In this document: in pieces, positions 23,201 to 29,400 of the stretch
Position numbering within the stretch: position 1 is the stretch's first letter
Layout of the letters: each line of letters opens with the position of its first letter
DNA from: Priapulus caudatus
Lineage: Eukaryota > Priapulida > Priapulimorpha > Priapulimorphida > Priapulidae
Assembly: GCF_000485595.1 (NCBI RefSeq)
Contig: NW_014577241.1
Location: 87,342 to 126,523, forward strand
DNA length: 39,182 nucleotides
Direction: 5' to 3'
Notes under the pieces: model-generated
The model's database searches: none
The model's input: the letters and a program-made list of their open reading frames with translations, nothing else
Told to the model about the DNA's origin: nothing
Position numbers and translations under genes: made by a program

Positions 23201-26200
23201 GTTACCTGTGCATGACGGAGGTAGGCTGTAGATCTGCTGCTGGAGCCTGGCAGTGTTCGAGCTGAATCGTGGTTTCTCTCGGCGATTGCGTTGTTTCGTG
23301 GCGATTTCTCCCCGTTTGTCGAGTCGGTACTTGCGTTTTATGGCAAGTTCGCCGTGCGTATCCAGTTGGTTTTTGTTTTGTTTCATGGTGGATAACATTT
23401 TCTCTTTACGTGTCCAGTCACTAGTTGTGTTTCATGATATGTTCTCTGTGTGTTTCATGGTGGATAACATTTTCTCTCCATGTCCAGTCAGTATTGGCGT
23501 GTCCATCATATATTCTCCATGTACGCGTGAGTGTGTGTGAGTGTGTGCAGTCGATGGACATGCAGTTGGTAGTTGCATTTCTTGATTAATTATTATATTT
23601 TCTATGTTCATGTGTGTATCTACAGTCGGTGGACGTTCACTCGCGCTTCGGCTTTGAGAACTGTAGCGAGGCGGCGGATCGTGGCTACCTCATGAAGAAC
23701 AATCCCGTCGTCGAGATATTCCCCGGATACAACCTCGACCTTCGCCTCGCCATAAACACCGCGCAGTTCGGACGAACCTTCCAAGACAGGTGAGCATCCA
23801 AGACAGGTGAGCATGCTTGACGAGGCAAGCCGACGCGCCTGACGCTTTAGCGGGGGCGGGCGGAGGTTCAGAAAGTCACATGTGGGGGGTCAGAGGTTGG
23901 AAAATCATGTGGGGGATGGGTGGGACTCTCTCTCTCCCTTTCTCTCCCTCTTTCTCCCTCTCTCTCCCTCTCTCCCTCCCCCCTCTCTCTCTTCCTCCCC
24001 CCTCTCTCTCTTCCTCCTCGTCTCTCTAAATCTGTCGCAACAGATTGACTTTTGTGCTTGCCTCTCGATTGTCTGACGTAGACTGTGCATTTGGGGGGTT
24101 TTTGTAATGGTCTTTTTTGCCTTTTATCTGTTTTTTTGGCTTTTCTTGTGTCAATATAGCAATATGGCTTCGTTTCCCCCTATACACGATCCGACCAAGC
24201 AGCAATTATGTTGTTTTTGGGAGGCTAAACGACACGTTGGTTTAGCTGGCTTGCATCTTGACATGGCTTCAATTTCAATTTATCACATTCCCCCCACACC
24301 TCCCCCCATCATTTCCTGCTTTTGCCTCCTCATCCTTCTCCTCCACCTTCGCCTACTTTGCGCTAATCTGTACGAGACATTGGATGGCAAGGTCGGTGAT
24401 TACGTGGATGAAGCCATTATCAGGTTTCGGTTTACTGTTTGAGATTATATGCGTGGATTAGATGATTCACTCGCGGTGTGTAGTGGCTTCCTATAGCCCG
24501 TGATGAGGATACAATCAAGAGCTAATTATAGCTCATGAATATAATTATTAGCTCTTGATACAATGGATTAGAGATTCATCTGAAAGAATAATTGTTGCGG
24601 CTGCCGCTCCAGCCTCTTCTAGCGAAGCACAGATTCTCTTCGGCTCTTCGCTGGTCAGGAGTAGAAGTAGAAGCACGGACCTTCGCCCGTCGGTGGCTGT
24701 TGCTTCTTCTTACGGGTCACATGCGAGGGGAGGAGGGGGGTCTTCCTGTTAAAGCCGTAAGCGGCTAACAAGTAACCGGAGAGGAAGGAGAGGAAAGGAA
24801 TGGAAGCCATGATGGCGAGACGGCGCTGCCAGGAGCCCCGCTTCCCGGGCGTTGTTGCTATAGCTTTGTTGCCATGGCGATATCGTGACTGCCTTACCTT
24901 GCAGATAGTATCCACTCCCTGCCATCTGCCACCGCCACTACACCCACCATGACAGCGACCGGCCATCTTTCCCAGGATTAGAGGAGCGCCACTTAAATCT
25001 CGTTCTGTCTGTCATCCCAGCACCCTTGAAAAAGGTCAGGATTTCCGGCAAGGGAAAGCGCATTTGTCGAGCGTCCGCTATTCGGGATTTTAGCTAATCT
25101 TCGGGGGATAATAGCGTCTGGCCAAGCACACAGAATGAGAGTGCAGCAGCAAGCACTGATCGCCAGCCAGGCGTCGGCTAGGTTAAGCGTGAGTAAGCTC
25201 ACATGCTGACTAGCCCTTCGCGTTATGGAGAAGGATTAAGGGGAGGAGGGGTGGAGGATGGAGTGGAGGAGAGGTGGATGAGGGATGGGGAGGAGGGATG
25301 GAGGAAGGAGTGGATGAGGAATGGGGAGGAGGGATGGAGGATGGAGACATGCTCACTACCAGTAAAAATACCTACCCTGCATCTCCATGCTCACTACCAG
25401 TAAGTATACCTACCCTGCATCCCCATGCTCACTACCAGTAAGTATACCTACCCTGCATCTCCATGCTCACTACCAGTAAATATACCTACCCTGCATCCCC
25501 ATGCTCACTACCAGTAAATATACCTACATGTGCATCCCTACCAGCTACCCTGCATGAACATCGGGCCACGATTAGGTGCCAAAAAATCTCGCAGCTGAGT
25601 GAACCGTGGCTGGGTGAAACGACGTCCAATGCACCCTGCATCAGGATGCTCCCCAGCGCTGCCGCAATTCTAACGACCTTCCTTTCTCCTTCCCCGCGTC
25701 GTAGGTGGACCGGCTCGAACACGAACCCGGACAACAACGACGGGCAGGGTCGCGCCGGCTCCGACCGCTCCAACGTAGTGCTGCAGGAGACGCGGGCCTA
25801 CGTCGAGGGAAGCGGCGCCCCCTACAAGGGATTCCCCGAGTACGGACACTGGGGGCGCAGCTACCCGCGTCGCCTCGGCAACGTGACTCTGCTGGGGCTC
25901 ACGAGGGAGGACCTGACGACGCTCGCAATACTAGACACACGTGAGACACGCAGCGCCCTCTATTTGTGATCTCCAGCCGTGTTTTCCTTGAGAGTGTCAT
26001 CTCTCTGTTGCATGCTCTATCCTCATTACATCTGAGAATGCCTTCTATTTGGGGTCTTTATCTCTCCATTTCACCTGCGAGCCCCCTCTGATTGTATGGC
26101 TTTTTATGATAGAGCAACCTCTACTTGTTACAACTATCCAATCTCGCCTAATCTCTACAGTACTAGTATGGGTAATAATATCTTTAATTACACCTGTGTA

Positions 26201-27591
26201 CGCTACAAATATGCTCTGGGAGAATTCAACATGAACCGTTTCTTGACGTACTGTACGACCATGTATGAGCACGCGTAAAACCCAGAGATGCCAACCACTA
26301 CGATTTATCCGTATTTTATACGAATTTCTATTCCTTTTGCACCACTATGACCAGTTTGTATCAAACTACGAATTTCACTGTGATCCAAAATTTTTTTTGT
26401 TAATTATTGTCATTTTTGACCCTCAGAATGCAGGAAATTGCATCTCAAAATCAAAATTTTTTCCGGGGGGCATGCCGGACCCCCCTAGCAAACTCGGGTC
26501 ACTACGTGACCCTCTAACTACTAATTTGATGGCCAGAAACTACAGATTGCTTCAAAAATGTGTTGGCATTTCTGAAAACCCCATAATTCTCCTCCTTGTT
26601 GTCTCCACAGATCAGTACGGTGGCGAAATGTCTGAGCTAGACGACGCGGGCACGTACTTTGACCTTGGACCGCGCAAGGTCACCGAGACGGGAGTCTTTC
26701 ATTACATGAGCACACGCAACAATAACTTCTCAAACAGGTGAGAGCGCATCGTGTGACCGGTGCCGTCGTAATAGTGTTAGCTGTTTCACATCGTATCGAT
26801 CTTCGTTCGTGTTTGAACGATAGCACAGTGAATAGCATTTTACGTTCAAACTCTGTGCTAAAAAGAAACGACAGAGTATGAGCCTAGACAGAAATGATAT
26901 CTGTTGAGATCTCCGTCGACAGTCGGACGATGGCTTCGTGTGTCAGCCAGAATCTGATGGTTTCGGCTGGAAGGTGCTAACTCGAGTCGCGCGTCTGTTT
27001 CGCTAGGAGTCAGAAAGGGAAGCTCGTCGTCAGGGACCAGCAGATGAGCAGTAACAAGATCGGCTGGAATGGAGGCAACTTCACGATTCCTGGCAGGTAG
27101 GCAACGCGAATCGTCTCGTGAGAGACACACCCACTCACGTTTGACATACAGGGAGCCATATGAATTACGTTCAAAGTATTTTCAACCTAGACTGTCGCCT
27201 AGTGGCACCTAGTTGCTAACTGCATGTTCGTGCTAGCATGAAACAGACGTTCACGTGTTAGTTCGACAACGAATAGTTTCTCTGTGTAGGCTAGAGTCTG
27301 ACACTAGCACTAGCTGAGTCCAATGCCTCGTGTTGGCCTGGGACAGCATTGCATTCATTTTATTTTTTGTATTTATTTTATGTATTTATTCATTCATGGC
27401 AGTGGTACGGGTGTCTACATTGACCGCGGCACGCTGGACACGCTACAGGAGTTTTCGCTGGAGCAGTGGAGCATCGCGGCGGCGGAGGCGAGGCTGGCGG
27501 CGCTCGATGCTGGCTTCCCGGAGGGTGACGGCTTCGGCAGCGACGTGATGCTGCTGCTGCCACAGAACAAGGTCACGCCGGGAGAAAACAG
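17152..27591 (+). CDS. DD3-3-like secreted or membrane protein, 14 exons, C-terminus not found
   Basis: Exons: 17152-17231, 18896-18949, 19633-19719, 19911-20006, 20761-20899, 21428-21544, 21724-21885, 22397-22599, 22999-23110, 23626-23789, 25705-25940, 26611-26737, 27007-27096, 27403-27591. All introns are GT-AG and every phase joins, giving about 618 residues. An N-terminal signal peptide (residues 1 to about 19) precedes [20 protein letters not shown], the family hallmark. Later hallmarks are [64 protein letters not shown] and NNNFSNRSQKG. Many Cys and N-glycosylation sequons fit an extracellular protein. The family is named after the Dictyostelium protein DD3-3 and occurs in several invertebrates; its biochemical role is unknown to me. 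As I recall, invertebrate members continue with a further domain and a membrane segment. Exon 14 ends in a splice donor, so the end is missing here. Confidence 0.88.
17463..17800. mobile_element. 338-bp foldback MITE enclosing TTAGGG repeats
   Basis: Arms of about 125 bp are inverted copies of each other, starting GGGCGCAAATCCACTTTAGG at left and GGGTGCAAATCCACTTTAGG (reverse strand) at right. A perfect 7-bp direct repeat ACTACTA flanks it at 17456-17462 and 17801-17807. The arms end in CCCTAA hexamers (about 17576-17592) and TTAGGG hexamers (17634-17690), so the telomere repeats lie at the centre. It sits in intron 1 of the DD3-3-like gene. Confidence 0.88.
18035..18631. mobile_element. TTAA-flanked MITE-like element in intron 1
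   Basis: AGGGATAGTAGACTCTAGG at the left end and AGGAATCGTTTACTCTAGG on the reverse strand at the right end match at 15 of 19 positions. TTAA sits directly outside both ends (18031-18034, 18632-18635). TTAA duplications are typical of piggyBac and Kolobok families. No ORF inside. Confidence 0.6.
18896..18949 (+). CDS. DD3-3-like exon 2
   Basis: Acceptor TTTTTTTCACAG and donor GTAAGA. Encodes [17 protein letters not shown], a core conserved segment of the family. Phases 2 and 2. Confidence 0.88.
19211..19597. repeat. Inverted repeat with TACGTCACGAATTT arms in intron 2
   Basis: TTAAATTGACTACGTCACGA at 19211 is mirrored by the reverse complement at 19573-19597 (TTAAAGTGATTACGTCACGA). About 390 bp span. 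It may be a degraded non-autonomous transposon; no clear target duplication seen. Confidence 0.5.
19633..19719 (+). CDS. DD3-3-like exon 3
   Basis: Acceptor CATTTCTCAG, donor GTACGT. Encodes [20 protein letters not shown] and then AGSKLHLEW, strongly conserved in the family. Confidence 0.9.
19911..20006 (+). CDS. DD3-3-like exon 4
   Basis: Acceptor TTATTTTTAG, donor GTATGT. Encodes [20 protein letters not shown] and [11 protein letters not shown], with four cysteines. Confidence 0.9.
20075..20128. repeat. Short tandem duplication in intron 4
   Basis: The block CAGTTAGGTTAGCTCTATAC occurs twice in direct tandem. Confidence 0.8.
20478..20533. mobile_element. 56-bp palindromic micro-element, copy C
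   Basis: Starts CAGGGGTGAAGAATGACAAA and ends with the near-inverse TTTGTCATTATTAGCCCCTG. Flanks GTTATGT and ATAATGT match at 5 of 7. In intron 4. Confidence 0.55.
20761..20899 (+). CDS. DD3-3-like exon 5
   Basis: Acceptor CTTGTTTTAG, donor GTACTG. Encodes [20 protein letters not shown] and onward to RRLYTADQ. Ends in phase 0. Confidence 0.9.
20978..21045. repeat. GT/GCGT microsatellite in intron 5
   Basis: Degenerate GTGTGCGTGC repeat about 80 bp after the exon 5 donor. Confidence 0.85.
21271..21312. mobile_element. 42-bp palindromic micro-element, copy D
   Basis: Starts CAGGGGTGACTAATGACAGG and ends GTTCACCCCTG. Flanks ATATTCC and ATAATCC match at 6 of 7. In intron 5. Confidence 0.5.
21428..21544 (+). 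CDS. DD3-3-like exon 6
   Basis: Acceptor GTGTTGCAG, donor GTATGC. Encodes 39 residues ending [13 protein letters not shown], a conserved aromatic motif of the family. Phase 0 both ends. Confidence 0.88.
21724..21885 (+). CDS. DD3-3-like exon 7
   Basis: Acceptor CTTCGCGTAG, donor GTCAGT. Encodes [20 protein letters not shown] and onward to [11 protein letters not shown]. Phase 0 both ends. Confidence 0.9.
22258..22290. repeat. (ACTAATAAC)3 short tandem repeat
   Basis: Three units of the 9-mer in intron 7. Confidence 0.85.
22397..22599 (+). CDS. DD3-3-like exon 8
   Basis: Acceptor TCTCTCTCCAG, donor GTCTGT. Encodes [20 protein letters not shown] through [13 protein letters not shown]; a GC-rich exon with conserved Trp and Cys residues. 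Confidence 0.9.
22630..22850. repeat. Degenerate AGAGCTAGCC repeat in intron 8
   Basis: About ten imperfect copies of ATAGAGCTAGCC-like units with AGATCTAGGTTAG variants. Confidence 0.65.
22999..23110 (+). CDS. DD3-3-like exon 9
   Basis: Acceptor CGCATGCAG, donor CCTGTCAG|GTACGC. Encodes [20 protein letters not shown] and onward to QFRTTTCQ. The exon end and donor lie in a 52-bp tandem duplication. Confidence 0.88.
23103..23214. repeat. 52-bp tandem duplication spanning the exon 9 donor
   Basis: CCTGTCAGGTACGCACGGCT starts at 23103 and again at 23155; a third, degraded start CCTGTGCATG lies at 23205. The second copy keeps a full CAG|GTACGC donor. Confidence 0.9.
23370..23500. repeat. 75-bp tandem repeat in intron 9
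   Basis: TTTCATGGTGGATAACATTT occurs at about 23380 and 23454, followed each time by TCTC and a GTCCAGTCA motif. Confidence 0.75.
23626..23789 (+). CDS. DD3-3-like exon 10
   Basis: Acceptor GTATCTACAG, donor CCAAGACAG|GTGAGC. Encodes [20 protein letters not shown] and onward to [10 protein letters not shown]. The donor is tandemly duplicated 17 bp downstream. Confidence 0.88.
23781..23814. repeat. 17-bp tandem duplication of the exon 10 donor
   Basis: CCAAGACAGGTGAGCAT occurs twice with no gap. Both copies carry an intact CAG|GTGAGC donor. Confidence 0.95.
23925..24025. repeat. CT-rich microsatellite in intron 10
   Basis: Interrupted (CTCC)n and (CT)n run. Confidence 0.9.
25225..25345. repeat. 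GGAGGATGGA purine-rich minisatellite
   Basis: Degenerate GAGGGATGGAGGA units in intron 10, directly before the 38-bp minisatellite. Confidence 0.8.
25348..25545. repeat. 38-bp minisatellite, about 5 units
   Basis: Units start CATGCTCACTACCAGTAA at 25348, 25386, 25424, 25462 and 25500. Units 2 and 3 contain CCAGTAAGTATACC, close to a consensus 5' splice site. In intron 10 of the DD3-3-like gene. Confidence 0.95.
25705..25940 (+). CDS. DD3-3-like exon 11
   Basis: Acceptor CGCGTCGTAG, donor GTGAGA. Encodes [20 protein letters not shown] then RSNVVLQ, a conserved block, and ends ILDT in phase 1. Confidence 0.88.
26611..26737 (+). CDS. DD3-3-like exon 12
   Basis: Acceptor TTGTCTCCACAG, donor GTGAGA. 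Encodes [20 protein letters not shown] and onward to [12 protein letters not shown], one of the best conserved segments of the family. Confidence 0.92.
27007..27096 (+). CDS. DD3-3-like exon 13
   Basis: Acceptor TGTTTCGCTAG, donor GTAGGC. Encodes [20 protein letters not shown] then NGGNFTIPG. Confidence 0.9.
27403..27591 (+). CDS. DD3-3-like exon 14 (last confident exon)
   Basis: Acceptor ATTCATGGCAG, donor AACAG|GTAAGG. Encodes [20 protein letters not shown] and onward to [13 protein letters not shown]. Reading through the donor gives AGG TAA, so an unspliced transcript would stop two codons later. Confidence 0.88.
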
Positions 27592-27679
27592 GTAAGGATC
27601 CGGTAGCCAATCAACGGGACAATCACAATAATAACAACCTCGTAGTAATAGTAGACGAATGGTCCCGTAGCTATTACAG

Positions 27680-27722
27680 GACAATCGCTGTAAAGGTCAG
27701 GGGCCGGTTTCACGAAGCGTGA
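27680..27722 (+). CDS. Possible disrupted exon 15 of the DD3-3-like gene
   Basis: After an 88-bp intron ending CTATTACAG, the next codons in frame read RTIAVKV. This fits my memory of what follows GEN in the family. The sequence then runs straight into a repeat beginning GGGGCCGGTTTCACGAAGCG at 27700 and reaches TGA at 27720. The acceptor has a weak pyrimidine tract. This is inference; chance is possible. Confidence 0.3.
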
Positions 27723-27955
27723 TTAACTTTAATTATGATTAAATCACTAATCATACTTAACCTCCTGGGGCCGGTTTCATGAAGCGTACTTAAGTATTTA
27801 ATCATGATTAAATCACTAATCATGATTAACATCTCGTACTTAAGTTGAAGTGACTGTTTCATGAAGCGTAATTAAAGTTAATCATGATTAAGTTAATCAC
27901 AATATTTAATTCTACTCAGGAGCATGATTAAATCCACTAATCATGATTAGTTGCT
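27700..27955. repeat. Tandem GGCCGGTTTCATGAAGCG / TTAATCATGATTAA repeats
   Basis: GGGGCCGGTTTCACGAAGCG starts at 27700, GGGGCCGGTTTCATGAAGCG at 27767, and a weaker CTGTTTCATGAAGCG copy at 27854. Each is followed by AT-rich palindromic ATTAATCATGATTAA-type sequence. Spacing is about 67 and 83 bp. Probably a short interspersed or satellite-like element. Confidence 0.8.
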
Positions 27956-28139
27956 ATGCTAAAAAACAACATGGAACCCCAACCCCAACGCCCCGTTTTC
28001 GCGGAGTTCGTTTTCAGAGCCCTGTCTAAGTTATCTGTCTAAGTGGACAATAAGGGGGCGGCATATTCGCTGTGGGGGCGCGGCTTCGTCGAGGCTGCAA
28101 TCACTGTCTGGCACTGTCTGAACAACCTGATTTCACGCA

Positions 28140-28724
28140 ATGATGCACGCTCTTCAGAGAGATGGACGAGAGCTTGTTGAGAACTACATTACAAGGAGAG
28201 CATGTAACCTGCCTGAGCCCCTCTCCATGTACCCGACTCGTGGGCGTAGCTCTACAGACAAACCCGAGAGAAAAGACAGTGGTGCCGGCGGACTAACCGG
28301 GACCATAATTTCGCATGAAACCCGCCGGCATGAGCCGGGACTTGGCGATACAAACATCCAGAGCCACCACGTCACTAAACTCGAGGAAGAAGGTTCAGAA
28401 GGTGCTGATACCACTGCTAGTCATGCCAACGACAACCTCGCCGCACCTGCAAAATCAGACAGCAGCCATGGGTTTGGAGCTGGCAGTACGTCAGTCTCAG
28501 ACACAAATGAGCTGAGCCTTCCAGATATAGGCACACTTGGTACTGAGCCACCCCTGCCACCCACCACCTGCTGCATGAGTGGATGCCCAAACTGTGTGCG
28601 GGTCGAATATGCTGCAGAACTCGTCAAATTTTACAATGACGGTGGAGTGCACACGAGGGCAGCGGTTGACAACATGACCGACGCAAACCTGAAGGCATTT
28701 GTGAAGATGGAACTGGGCTTGTAG
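28140..28724 (+). CDS. OXLD1: OXLD1-like protein (oxidoreductase-like domain)
   Basis: Single-exon ORF of 194 residues. Residues 139-193 match the oxidoreductase-like domain (Pfam Oxidored-like): a proline stretch PPLPPTTCC leads into CCMSGCPNCVRVEYAAELV and ends in DANLKAFVKMELGL. The three-Cys pattern CCxxGCxxC and the closing NLKAFxxME are the family signature. Vertebrate OXLD1 is reported as mitochondrial; its reaction is not known to me. The 138 residues before the domain are hydrophilic, low in conservation and longer than in the human protein. The start is the first ATG; the next codon is also ATG. It lies about 550 bp after the last DD3-3 exon and is convergent with the minus-strand gene. 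A candidate poly(A) signal AATAAA lies at 29104. Confidence 0.87.
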   Translation: MMHALQRDGRELVENYITRRACNLPEPLSMYPTRGRSSTDKPERKDSGAGGLTGTIISHETRRHEPGLGDTNIQSHHVTKLEEEGSEGADTTASHANDNLAAPAKSDSSHGFGAGSTSVSDTNELSLPDIGTLGTEPPLPPTTCCMSGCPNCVRVEYAAELVKFYNDGGVHTRAAVDNMTDANLKAFVKMELGL

Positions 28725-29329
28725 GAGCGTGATAGAAATGTTATTTATTATAGGTTAATTTTTATCGGCAGTGGTATTGCCATCTGCACTACTGATATTG
28801 TTAAATATAGTGATAATATATACAAAGTAATTTTTTTTTATTTCTGTACCATAAGGAATTGTGAAGGAAGCTTCCCAGGATAGCTTTCTTATTATAGGCG
28901 ATAACAATACCAACAAACAAAATAAGTGCAACAGTTTTTTATAGTACCATATTTATTATTATCATAATAACATGTTCTGCTAATATGTTGTCAATCAAGA
29001 TGTAATAAGAAATAATAATGACTTGAATATATAACGTAATTCTTCTTTAATTAAGTCACATTCATTATTGAAGGTGTTACGTGATTACATGAAGATATTA
29101 AAAAATAAAAATTGACCCTTGTCTCAGATCCAATCAAGGTCCACACACCGTGGATCATTTAAGCACAGACATTTGTAAAACTAAACCACTATCGTTCCTT
29201 AAGATGATTAGCCTAACACCAATACTACTTTGTGCCGGTTTTGGCAGACGTATTTGTAGTGAAAAATGGTAATCATGGTCGTGGCGGTGACGCTCAGTAG
29301 TAGAATATACTGCATTGACGGAACAGCTC
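28725..29329. other. AT-rich convergent 3' region
   Basis: Shared 3' flank of the OXLD1-like gene (plus) and the secreted-protein gene (minus). AATAAA on the plus strand at 29104-29109 and on the minus strand at 28957-28952 would make the two transcripts overlap by about 150 bases. A possible decayed third copy of the minus-strand terminal exon lies near 29235-29275. Confidence 0.45.
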
Positions 29330-29400
29330 TCAGACAGGACAGGGTCCGGATCCAAGACCATGCCGTACAAGGATGAGCATTGTATCAGCGGACGTATACG
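29330..29400 (-). CDS. Alternative terminal exon b
   Basis: Acceptor TTTTTCCATCGTTACAG. Joins exon 4 in frame to give YTSADTMLILVRHGLGSGPC plus two residues, then TGA. Closely similar to terminal exon a. Confidence 0.65.

Noticed and set aside
24655-25202. Two minus-strand frames of 103 and 69 codons inside intron 10
   Set aside because: Not low-complexity, but match no family I know and lack convincing splice borders; left as intron sequence.
28184-28627. Minus-strand frames across the OXLD1-like gene
   Set aside because: Shadows of the plus-strand coding sequence, whose domain match is strong.
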